Part shown: positions 40,186 through 47,625 of the stretch, in pieces | Position numbering within the stretch: position 1 is the stretch's first letter | How the letters are laid out: the number at the start of each line of letters is the position of its first letter | NCBI RefSeq assembly: GCF_018128905.1 | Contig: NZ_CP063808.1 | Location: forward strand, 8,556,001-8,620,000 | Direction: 5' to 3' | Length of the DNA: 64,000 bases | Source: Streptomyces sp. A2-16 | GTDB lineage: Bacteria; Actinomycetota; Actinomycetes; Streptomycetales; Streptomycetaceae | Made by a program: the position numbers and the translations under genes | The notes under the pieces: model-generated | Told to the model about the DNA's origin: nothing | What the model saw: only the letters and a program-made list of their open reading frames with translations | Databases searched by the model: none

Positions 40186-40779
40186 CTAGCCCAGATGGCC
40201 CAGGTCGTTCCAGCTCTCGATCGCCGGCTCGCCATAAGCCCAGCCCAGCACCGAAAGGGACGTCGGATTGAGCCGCACCCGCGCGGCGAAATCGATCGGC
40301 AGCCCCAGCCACCGCGCCCCGATGGACCGCAGGATGTGCCCGTGTGCGAACACCAGCACATCCCGGTCCGAGGAGCGCGCCCACGCGACGACCTCGTCCG
40401 CGCGAGAGGTGATCTCCCCCAGGGACTCCCCCTCGGGGACGCCGTCCCGCCAGATCAGCCAGCCCGGCCGCACCGCCTGGATCTCGTCCGGGGTCATGCC
40501 CTCGTACGCGCCGTAGTCCCACTCCATGAGCGTGTCCCAGGTGGCCGCCCGCTCTCCGAACCCGGCGAGTTCGCAGGTCTCACGCGCGCGTGCCAGGGGG
40601 CTGGTGCGTATCTCGACCCCGGCGAGCCCGTCGTACGGCGCCCGGTGCAGCCGCTCCCCGAGCAGCTTGGCACCCTGGCGACCCTCCTCCAGGAGCGGCA
40701 CGTCGGTCCTGCCGGTGTGCTTGCCGGACAGCGACCACTCCGTCTGTCCATGCCGGGCCAGCAGGATGCGCGGTGCCAT
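40186..40779 (-). CDS. Histidine phosphatase (phosphoglycerate mutase-like)
   Basis: A 197-residue enzyme of the histidine phosphatase superfamily. The phospho-histidine motif is ARHGQTEW near residue 9, the second arginine is in RARETCEL, the acidic catalytic residue is in the EWDYGAYEG motif, and the second histidine is in VFAHGHILR. It is full length. The family includes alpha-ribazole phosphatase, acid phosphatases and broad sugar phosphatases; substrate cannot be told. It converges on the NsdA-like gene. Confidence 0.92.
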   Translation of the reverse strand: MAPRILLARHGQTEWSLSGKHTGRTDVPLLEEGRQGAKLLGERLHRAPYDGLAGVEIRTSPLARARETCELAGFGERAATWDTLMEWDYGAYEGMTPDEIQAVRPGWLIWRDGVPEGESLGEITSRADEVVAWARSSDRDVLVFAHGHILRSIGARWLGLPIDFAARVRLNPTSLSVLGWAYGEPAIESWNDLGHLG

Positions 40780-40988
40780 GAAGAAACCTTTCCGGGGGAA
40801 AACGGAGGCGGAACCCCTCCATCATCGCGCACCCTGTGGGAGGGCAACCCGAGGGGCGATCTCTGCGTCTTCGAGGACCGGAGGCGCTGCGTGGGGGCAC
40901 TCCACAGGGGCCCGCACATACGCCGTAAAGTGGCACGACCGGACAACGACCGCCGGACGCCGCGCGAAACGAAGGGGGACAGGATCGG

Positions 40989-41942
40989 ATGCCGCAGACC
41001 GAGACACCAGGCACCGAGGCAGTCCCGGACAAACGGCTGCGCTGGTGGACCGAGCTGCCCCTGATCCTGCTGGTGTACGCCTGCTACAGCGCCGGACGGC
41101 TCCTGGCCAGGGGCGATGTCACGGGCGCCGTGGACCACGGCCTGACGATCCTGAAGATCGAGAAGGTCCTCCGCATCAACGCCGAGCACCCGCTGAACCG
41201 GCTGTTCACCAGCGAGACCTGGATCGGCGTGCCGGCGGACTTCTGGTACGCCTCGCTGCACTACCTGGTCACACCGGCCGTCCTCATCTGGCTCTTCCGC
41301 TCCCACGCCGTGCACTACCGCGCGGCCCGCACCTGGCTGATGACGTCCACGTTCATGGGCCTGATCGGCTTCACCCTGCTGCCCACCTGCCCGCCCCGCC
41401 TCCTCTCGGCGAGCCACGGCTTCGTCGACACGATGGCCCAGTACAGCTCGTACGGCTGGTGGGGCGGCGAGGCGAGCGCACCGCGGGGCATGGGCGGCAT
41501 GACCAACCAGTACGCGGCCATGCCGAGCCTGCACGTCGGCTGGGCGCTGTGGTGCGGTGTGATCCTGTGGCGCTACGGCAGGACGCGTACGACGAAGGCG
41601 GCGGCCGTCGCCTATCCGCTGATCACCACGATCGTGGTCATGGGCACCGCGAACCACTACTTCCTCGACGCGGTCGCGGGCGCGGCCGTGATGGGGCTCG
41701 GGTTCCTGCTCGCGCCGTACGTCAGCCGGGTCGCGGAGCGGGCCGCGGCGGGCATCCGCGCCCGGATAGCCCCCGTCTCGGTCGCCTCTCGGGACACAGA
41801 GCCCTCAATTGTCAGTGGCGGATGCCAGACTTCCGCGGGTGAGCACATTCCACGGCAGCGCGAGTCACGCTTCGGAAGCGGAGTCGAGCCCAGTGCCGCT
41901 CCCACGGACGCGGGGGACGGCGCTCCGGCAGCGGCTCGCTGA
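40989..41942 (+). CDS. PAP2-superfamily integral membrane phosphatase/transferase
   Basis: A 317-residue protein with about six membrane helices. The active-site motifs are PSLHVGWALW and ANHYFLDAVAG, those of PAP2 lipid phosphatases and inositol-phosphoceramide-synthase-like enzymes. The C-terminal 60 residues are hydrophilic and low-complexity, and their coding region overlaps the start of the next gene. AAGGGGGA precedes the ATG. Probably a lipid-phosphate phosphatase or phospholipid head-group transferase of the cell membrane. Confidence 0.87.
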   Translation: MPQTETPGTEAVPDKRLRWWTELPLILLVYACYSAGRLLARGDVTGAVDHGLTILKIEKVLRINAEHPLNRLFTSETWIGVPADFWYASLHYLVTPAVLIWLFRSHAVHYRAARTWLMTSTFMGLIGFTLLPTCPPRLLSASHGFVDTMAQYSSYGWWGGEASAPRGMGGMTNQYAAMPSLHVGWALWCGVILWRYGRTRTTKAAAVAYPLITTIVVMGTANHYFLDAVAGAAVMGLGFLLAPYVSRVAERAAAGIRARIAPVSVASRDTEPSIVSGGCQTSAGEHIPRQRESRFGSGVEPSAAPTDAGDGAPAAAR

Positions 41943-43017
41943 GCTGCGCGGGCCCGGGACAGCGGCCAAGGCACTGGACGCGCGCGCCCTCGCGGCCCTC
42001 GCCGCCAACCCCGGCTGCAAGCGGCGCGCGATCCTCGACGGCGCCGGGGTGAACAAGACGGCGCTGGCGAGCGCGCTGGGCGCGCCGTCCGCCTTCGGCC
42101 AGTCGCAGTTCGCCCTGACGCGGGGCAACGCCTTCGAGGCGAAGGTCAAGGCGGACGGCGGCGCGGAGCTGCTGCGGCTGGTGCACGAGCGGCTGGACCG
42201 CGGCGCCGAGCCCCCCGCCCGCGCGCAGGTCCCCGATCTCACCGCGATCGGCCCCGAGGGCCGTACCGCGCGTACGGCACTGGCCCTGCGCGAGGCCACC
42301 GAGGCCTCGGGCACCTGGACGCTGCTCGACCACCCCATGCTCGCTCTCGACGTCGCCGGCTCCCCCGCGTTCCTGGAGCCGGACGCGGTGGTCGTGCACC
42401 CCGACGGCAGCTGGACGGTCGTGGAGATCAAGTCCTTCCCGATGCTGGACGGTTCGGCGGACCCGTCGAAGGTCGGCGCCGCCGCCCGCCAGGCCGCGGT
42501 GTACGTCCTCGCCCTGGAGGAGGTCGCCGCCCGTCTGGACCCGGCCCCGAAGGTCCGCCACCGGGTCCTGCTGGTGTGCCCCAAGGACTTCTCCAACCTG
42601 CCCACCGCCTCGGCCGTCGACATCCGCAAGCAGCGCGCGGTCACCGCCCGCCAGCTGGTCCGCCTCACCCGCGTCCAGGACATCGCCGACACCCTCCCCG
42701 AGGGCACCTGCTTCGCCCCCGACCTGCCCGTCGCCGAACTGACCGCGGCGGTCGAGTCGGTCCCGGCGACCTACGCCCCCGAGTGCCTGTCCGCGTGCGA
42801 ACTGGCCTTCCACTGCCGGGACCGCTCCCGCGCGGACGGCGCGGTGACCTCCCTGGGCCGCTCGGTGCGCGCGGAGCTGGGCGGTCTGACGACGGTGGAA
42901 GACGTGCTGGCGGCGGCCCGCGGCGAGGCCTGCGATCCGGACGACCCGGCGGTGGCGGCGCTGCGCAGAGCGGCACAGCTGCGGGCGGAGGCCCTGGGGG
43001 TGACGGCATGTCGCTGA
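41839..43017 (+). CDS. RecB-type nuclease with Cas4/AddB-like four-cysteine Fe-S pattern
   Basis: A 392-residue protein (numbering from the GTG at 41839). The PD-(D/E)XK core is complete: GNAFE near residue 96, D182 in EPD, E197-x-K199 in VVEIKSF, and the QxxxY helix motif Q218-AAV-Y222. One Cys (C60, NPGCKRR) lies before the core and three after it (C316-x3-C320-x5-C326), the 1+3 arrangement that holds a 4Fe-4S cluster in Cas4, AddB and Dna2. The start is uncertain: GTG 41893 with GGAG upstream is an alternative. Either way it overlaps the PAP2 gene. First gene of a three-gene operon with the SF1 helicase. Confidence 0.82.
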   Translation: MSTFHGSASHASEAESSPVPLPRTRGTALRQRLAELRGPGTAAKALDARALAALAANPGCKRRAILDGAGVNKTALASALGAPSAFGQSQFALTRGNAFEAKVKADGGAELLRLVHERLDRGAEPPARAQVPDLTAIGPEGRTARTALALREATEASGTWTLLDHPMLALDVAGSPAFLEPDAVVVHPDGSWTVVEIKSFPMLDGSADPSKVGAAARQAAVYVLALEEVAARLDPAPKVRHRVLLVCPKDFSNLPTASAVDIRKQRAVTARQLVRLTRVQDIADTLPEGTCFAPDLPVAELTAAVESVPATYAPECLSACELAFHCRDRSRADGAVTSLGRSVRAELGGLTTVEDVLAAARGEACDPDDPAVAALRRAAQLRAEALGVTACR

Positions 43018-44633
43018 TCGCCACCCTGGCCCGGCTGGAAGCCGTGAGCACCGGCCGCGCCCAGCCCGCCGCGACCGTCCGGCACCGGCATCTCTCCGAC
43101 CACCCCCTCGTCCTGGTCCCGCTCACCACCGCGGGCGAGGCCGGTGCCCCACTGGGCGCGCTCGTCGGCACCGACCGGGACGCCCCGCACCTCCTGGTCG
43201 TACCGCAGCCGCGCGACCGCGACCTCAGGTTCGCGTTCCTGGCCGAGCTGGCGGACATCGTGCTGCCGTACCTCGACGCCTACGCCGAGTCGGTGGAGGC
43301 CGCCGAGCGCAACGAGACCGATCCGGAGACCGGCAAGCGGGTCAAGGTCGAGGTCGAACTGTGCGCGGACGCCCCGCAGCTGATCCTGCCGAGCCGCGCG
43401 GGCGTCGATTTCGTACGACTGCTCGGGCGCTCCATGCGTTTTCGGCGCACGGCGGAGCAGGACCCGGAGACCCCGTATCCGGCCCCGCCCCGGGTGCCGT
43501 TGCTGGGCCGGTGGCTGACCCACTTCGGGGAGCGGGCCAGGGTGCCGGGCTCCTCGCTGCTGCCGGCGATGACTGACCTGCTGGCCCGGCACTGGTGCAC
43601 CGGGCAGTCCACCCTGGAGGACCAGCACCTGGGCGCGCTGCTGGCGTGGATCGACCCGCCCGAGGGCCGTTCCGGCGCCGAGGCCGCGCTGGAGGCCGAG
43701 CTGGCCCGCGACGCACAGGGCCAGCTGCTGCACCCGCCGGCCGGCCCGGCCACCGACCCGGCGTTCGACAACAAGCTGCTCGCTCCCGCCTTCGAGCGCT
43801 ACAACCGCGCGCGGACCGCCCTGGCCGCCGCCGAGGACGGTCTGGAGGCCGACGACCGGCTGGGCGCGCTCACCGCCGCCGAGCAGGAGATCCGCGCCCT
43901 CGTCCTGAGCCGCACGCGCCCGACCTGGGACGCGGTGTGGCGGGGCCTGGACCTGCTGCGGGCGCTGCCCGAGGGGGCGCATGTCGAGGAGCGGTGGACG
44001 CGCGACCGCTGGTCGTTCACGAGCCACCGCGACCGGGTCGTGGCGGGCGAGCCCCCGCAGCCGCGTCGCGACGACGCGGTCACCGCCGCCAACAAACTCG
44101 CCTCGCGCGAGCGCGAACAAGCGCGCCTGGAGGCGCAGGAGGCGCTCGACGACCCGCTGGTGATGGCGGGGCGACGGCTGGCCGGGGAGGCGTTCGCCGG
44201 GGAGGTCACGGACGTCGTGATGACGTACAGCGAGGGCAAGCGGCCGAGCCCGCGCCCGCTGGTGACCGTGCGGACCGACGACCGGCCGCATCTGGGCGAG
44301 CGGGCCAAGGTGTACCGCTCGCTGGGCGGCAAGCCGCAGTCGGCGGAGTTCGTGGGGTACGAGGACTCCGCCGAGGACTTTCCCGACGGCTCCGCCGACG
44401 GCAGCGTGCTCGTCGTCCTCAAGATCCTCGACAAGATGGGCCGCGGCAAGGAGCCGGAGACCGGGTCCGTACCCGAGAAGGGCGACCGGGTGTGCTTCAC
44501 GCTGTTCGAGCACGAGCAGCGGGGCGGCGCGAAGCTGCCCGACCCGGAGGACACGCCGTGGACGCACGGCGGGCCGCCCGGTGAGGCCGTGCAGGAGACC
44601 GCCGACCCCGTGACGCCGGAGGACGTGCTGTGA
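43008..44633 (+). CDS. Unknown protein between nuclease and helicase; possible beta-barrel/stalk subunit
   Basis: A 541-residue cytoplasmic protein, acidic, with long Ala/Glu/Arg helices in the middle (about residues 210-400) that could form a coiled stalk. The C-terminal beta-rich region (about 400-510) contains GEVTDVVMTYS, VTVRTDD and SVLVVLKILDK. Its position, and the strand-rich region after helices, recall the stalk and 1B barrel inserted in Upf1/Dna2-type helicases, here possibly a separate subunit; this is inference. It overlaps the nuclease gene by 10 bp and the helicase gene by 4 bp. Confidence 0.75.
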   Translation: MSLIATLARLEAVSTGRAQPAATVRHRHLSDHPLVLVPLTTAGEAGAPLGALVGTDRDAPHLLVVPQPRDRDLRFAFLAELADIVLPYLDAYAESVEAAERNETDPETGKRVKVEVELCADAPQLILPSRAGVDFVRLLGRSMRFRRTAEQDPETPYPAPPRVPLLGRWLTHFGERARVPGSSLLPAMTDLLARHWCTGQSTLEDQHLGALLAWIDPPEGRSGAEAALEAELARDAQGQLLHPPAGPATDPAFDNKLLAPAFERYNRARTALAAAEDGLEADDRLGALTAAEQEIRALVLSRTRPTWDAVWRGLDLLRALPEGAHVEERWTRDRWSFTSHRDRVVAGEPPQPRRDDAVTAANKLASREREQARLEAQEALDDPLVMAGRRLAGEAFAGEVTDVVMTYSEGKRPSPRPLVTVRTDDRPHLGERAKVYRSLGGKPQSAEFVGYEDSAEDFPDGSADGSVLVVLKILDKMGRGKEPETGSVPEKGDRVCFTLFEHEQRGGAKLPDPEDTPWTHGGPPGEAVQETADPVTPEDVL

Positions 44634-45985
44634 CCACCCAGGCCCCCCGGGACCACCGGGCCTTCGACCCCGGTGCCGAGGCCGCGCGGGCCACCGACGC
44701 GATCCTGGACGACACGCTGCACGGCACCGCCCGCGGTGTCGTCGTCGACTCCCCGCCCGGTGCCGGCAAGTCCACCCTCGTGGTCCGCGCGGCGCTGGAA
44801 CTGGCCGACGCGGGGCGCCCGTTGATGGTGGTGGCGCAGACCAACGCCCAGGTCGACGACCTCGTGCTCAGGCTCGCCGAGAAGAACCCCGAGCTGCCGG
44901 TCGGGCGGCTGCACAGCAGTGACGCCGACCCGTACGACAAGGCGCTGGACGCGCTGGCGAACGTACGGAAGTCGGCGAAGGCGGGTGATCTGACCGGGTT
45001 GCCCGTCGTGATCTCCACGGCCGCCAAGTGGGGGCATGTGAAGACCGACGAGCCGTGGGCGCACGCGATCGTGGACGAGGCGTACCAGATGCGTTCGGAC
45101 TCGCTGCTGGCGGTGGCGGGGCTGTTCGAGCGGGCGCTGTTCGTGGGCGACCCGGGACAGCTGGACCCGTTCGCGATCGTGGGCAGCGAGCAGTGGGCGG
45201 GGCTGTCGTACGACCCGTCGGCCTCGGCCGTGACGACCCTGCTGGCGCACAACCCCGAGCTGCCGCAGCACCGCCTCCCGGTCTCCTGGCGGCTTCCGGC
45301 CTCGGCGGCGCCCCTGGTCTCGGACGCCTTCTATCCCTACACGCCCTTCCGCAGCGGCACCGGCCACGAGGACCGCCGGCTCGCCTTCGCGGTCCCCTCC
45401 GACGGCTCGGGCCCCGACCGGGTGATCGACGCGGCGGCGGAGTCGGGCTGGGGCCTGCTGGAGCTGCCCGCGCGGCACACCCCGCGCACGGACCCCGAGG
45501 CGGTGCGGGCGGTGGCGGCGGTCGTACGGCGGCTCCTGGACCGGGGCGGGGCGGCCACGTCGGAGCGGGCGCCGGACCCGACGCCTCTGACCGCCGAGCG
45601 CATCGCCGTCGGCACCGCGCACCGGGACCAGGCGGCGGCGGTCCGCGCGGCGCTGACCGACCTCGGCGTCATGGACGTCACCGTCGACACGGCGAACCGT
45701 CTCCAGGGCCGCGAGTACGACGTCACGGTCGTCCTCCACCCGCTCTCCGGCCGCCCCGACGCCACCGCCTTCCACCTCGAGACGGGCCGCCTGTGCGTCC
45801 TGGCCTCCCGCCACCGCCACGCGTGCATCGTGGTGTGCCGCGCGGGCGTGAGCGATCTGCTGGACGACTACCCGTCCACGGAACCGGTCCAGCTGGGAAC
45901 CCTGGTGAAGTTCCCGGACGGCTGGGAGGCGAACCATGCGGTACTGGCACGGCTGGCGGAGCACCGGGTGGGGTGGCGGCCCTGA
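44630..45985 (+). CDS. SF1 helicase, Upf1/Dna2-like (AAA domain)
   Basis: A 451-residue ATPase. In order: Walker A SPPGAGKST (residues 41-49), motif Ia VVAQTNAQVDDL, motif II VDEAYQM near 148, motif III GDPGQLDPF near 173, motif IV VSWRLP, motif V ANRLQGREYDVTVV and motif VI ASRHRHACIVV. All are in the Upf1/Dna2 style. It is compact because the accessory 1B/1C insertions are absent. The overlap with the previous gene implies coupled synthesis. The 3' end is duplicated just downstream. Confidence 0.86.
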   Translation: MTTQAPRDHRAFDPGAEAARATDAILDDTLHGTARGVVVDSPPGAGKSTLVVRAALELADAGRPLMVVAQTNAQVDDLVLRLAEKNPELPVGRLHSSDADPYDKALDALANVRKSAKAGDLTGLPVVISTAAKWGHVKTDEPWAHAIVDEAYQMRSDSLLAVAGLFERALFVGDPGQLDPFAIVGSEQWAGLSYDPSASAVTTLLAHNPELPQHRLPVSWRLPASAAPLVSDAFYPYTPFRSGTGHEDRRLAFAVPSDGSGPDRVIDAAAESGWGLLELPARHTPRTDPEAVRAVAAVVRRLLDRGGAATSERAPDPTPLTAERIAVGTAHRDQAAAVRAALTDLGVMDVTVDTANRLQGREYDVTVVLHPLSGRPDATAFHLETGRLCVLASRHRHACIVVCRAGVSDLLDDYPSTEPVQLGTLVKFPDGWEANHAVLARLAEHRVGWRP

Positions 45986-46173
45986 GCGGCGACTCCCACC
46001 CCACCCGCCCGACGGAGTCCGGCCCGCCGCCGGAGGCGGCCGATGGACACAGCCCGGACGGCTGGGAGGCGAACCATGCGGTACTGGCACGGCTGGCTGA
46101 GCACCGGGTGAGGTGGCGGCCCTGAGCGGCGATTGCCCGCGGCCGGCGGGGCACTGGGCGGTGTGGCGGCCCT
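45913..46173. repeat. Decaying duplications of the helicase 3' end
   Basis: An 80-bp segment (45913-45992), including the last 23 codons and stop of the helicase gene, recurs at 46053-46132 with two mismatches, 140 bp downstream and so in another frame. A third, degraded part is at about 46146-46173. The 339-bp stretch 45986-46324 has no other gene. Confidence 0.9.
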
Positions 46174-46324
46174 GAGTCGAGGCCGCTTGCGGGAACACCG
46201 CGTGGGTCGTGGGGCTTGGTGTCGCCGGAGGCGTCCGGCCCTCTTGCATGGGCGCGGGACAATGGACGGTGGCCCATGCATCTACGGGCCGTCGGTACGG
46301 ACGACGTACGAGGAGGATGAAGAC

Positions 46325-46693
46325 ATGGCGGAGCCCACGCCGCGTCGGAACGAACCGCGGCTACGCCCCGCGCCCCTGCTGTTCGAGCCCACCCAGGTGG
46401 CCGACGACCCGGAGCACTTCTTCGACCTGGAGTCGATCGACGACCCGCGTGCACTGCTGGCCCGTTCCACCGAGCTGGCGCACGCCTTCCGCGCGGCGGC
46501 GGACCGTGCCGTGGAGTTCCAGGCGATGGCGGCGGCCCAGTTGGCCGACCCCCGCCGCTTCGACCGGCTCACGACGGCGGACATCGCCGAGCGGGCCGAG
46601 TGGACCGAGGACTACGCGAAGAAGATGGTCGAGTTCGGCCGGGATCTGCTGCGCGGCGCGGAGGGCGGAGCGGGGCACGCCGACCCGGTGTGA
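46325..46693 (+). CDS. Small helical HTH-like protein of unknown function
   Basis: A 122-residue all-helical protein without membrane segments. The C-terminal third (LTTADIAERAEWTEDYAKKMVEFGRDLL) has the spacing of a helix-turn-helix or a dimerising helical pair. An AGGAGG consensus lies 8 bp before the ATG, so the start is firm. It is in the same direction as the helicase operon and may be a partner, but a 339-bp duplicated spacer separates them. No family name can be given. Confidence 0.68.
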   Translation: MAEPTPRRNEPRLRPAPLLFEPTQVADDPEHFFDLESIDDPRALLARSTELAHAFRAAADRAVEFQAMAAAQLADPRRFDRLTTADIAERAEWTEDYAKKMVEFGRDLLRGAEGGAGHADPV

Positions 46694-46730
46694 GCCGTCG
46701 GCACAGCCATGGCCGTAGCCGCCGTAACCG

Positions 46731-46786
46731 CCTGGCCGCCTGGCCGCCTGGCCGCCTGGCCGCCTGGCCGCCTGGCCGCCTGGCCG
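46731..46786. repeat. Seven perfect tandem copies of an 8-bp unit
   Basis: CCTGGCCG is repeated seven times without variation, between GCCGTAACCG and a partial CCGTAAACC. It is in the intergenic gap just before a 16-bp palindrome. Confidence 0.95.
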
Positions 46787-46798
46787 CCGTAAACCATC

Positions 46799-46814
46799 CC
46801 TGGCATATGCCAGG
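46799..46814. promoter_or_regulatory. 16-bp palindrome CCTGGCATATGCCAGG
   Basis: A perfect palindrome 90 bp upstream of the PrimPol-like gene. Its 14-bp core CTGGCATATGCCAG recurs at 61432-61445, upstream of the IclR gene. Confidence 0.6.
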
Positions 46815-46903
46815 TGGGCAAGATACCCCTCTCCCCTCTCTCCTGTCCCGTTTTCCCGCAACTCTGCGGAGCCGCACACTCACACCCGGTAGATGTAAGT
46901 GAC

Positions 46904-47491
46904 ATGAGCACTCGCGACGAACCGTTCTCCGACCGTTTCGACGTCTCCGGTGTCACCGCCGACGGAGCCGCCTGGCTCGCCTCGGCGGGAACGTATCCGC
47001 GCAGCACCCTCTCGCTCTGGGAGGAGCACCCCGCCGCCCCGGTCGTGCTGCCCTGCGGCACCGCGTTCGACGTGGTCAGCGTGCCCGCGATCTTCGGGCG
47101 CCGGATGCTCGACCGGCTGTGGGACGAGGGGCCGGGTTCGGGCCCGGTGGCGACGCTGCGGGGCCGGATGCTGCTGTTCGCGGCGCCGGGCACGGCACAG
47201 CGGCTGCCGTTCCTGCTGCGCTGGGAGGAGTTCGGACGCACGGCCGAGATCCCTCCGCTGCTGTGCCACGGCACCGGCGACGCGGTGACCGTCCCGGCCC
47301 CGCTGAGCGCCGCGAAGTCCGGACTGACCTCGCGCTGGCTGGTCGCCCCTGACACCCGCCACCCCTGGCTGCCGGGCCCGGAGATCCTGGTCTGGGCGGC
47401 CGTCCGGGCGGCCCGCGCGGCGGTGCGGATTTCGATTTTTCCCCCGGCCGATCAGGATGCTAAGGTCTACGACGTCAGCAGGCGCCGCTAG
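46904..47491 (+). CDS. PrimPol-N-like protein of unknown function
   Basis: A 195-residue protein resembling small actinobacterial proteins annotated as bifunctional DNA primase/polymerase N-terminal domains. Recognisable are WLASAGTYPRSTLSLWEEHP, then GPVATLRGRMLLFAAPGTAQ and LLRWEEFG. No catalytic DxD is obvious, so enzymatic activity is doubtful. The last 10 bp, including the TAG stop, are also the 5' end of tRNA-Lys. The smaller protein at 38094-38474 seems distantly related. Confidence 0.68.
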   Translation: MSTRDEPFSDRFDVSGVTADGAAWLASAGTYPRSTLSLWEEHPAAPVVLPCGTAFDVVSVPAIFGRRMLDRLWDEGPGSGPVATLRGRMLLFAAPGTAQRLPFLLRWEEFGRTAEIPPLLCHGTGDAVTVPAPLSAAKSGLTSRWLVAPDTRHPWLPGPEILVWAAVRAARAAVRISIFPPADQDAKVYDVSRRR

Positions 47492-47555
47492 CTCAGTTGG
47501 TTAGAGCAGCTGACTCTTAATCAGCGGGTCCGGGGTTCGAGTCCCTGGCGGCGCA
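47482..47555 (+). tRNA. tRNA-Lys (anticodon CTT), copy 1
   Basis: 74 nt without encoded CCA. The acceptor GCGCCGC pairs with GCGGCGC, the anticodon stem is GCTGA/TCAGC with CTT at 47516-47518, and the T loop is TTCGAGT. Identical to the copy at 62476. A TAAGGT -10-like element lies at 47461, inside the preceding CDS. Confidence 0.97.
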
Positions 47556-47563
47556 CAGACAGT

Positions 47564-47593
47564 GAAGGCCCCTCGCAAGCGCGAGGGGCCTTC
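47564..47593. terminator. Terminator after tRNA-Lys copy 1
   Basis: A perfect 13-bp stem (GAAGGCCCCTCGC / GCGAGGGGCCTTC) with the tetraloop AAGC, 9 bp after the tRNA. Confidence 0.93.
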
Positions 47594-47625
47594 GCCTTTG
47601 GCGGCACTGCGGGGCGGCCGGGAGG

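Noticed and set aside
41839-43017. The nuclease considered as a true CRISPR Cas4
   Set aside because: No cas1, cas2 or array is present in the window; the Cas4-like cysteine pattern is also shared by AddB and Dna2, which fit the adjacent helicase better.
43799-46249. An 816-residue minus-strand frame over the helicase operon
   Set aside because: It mirrors the plus-strand genes, whose motifs are clear, and it crosses the decaying repeats.
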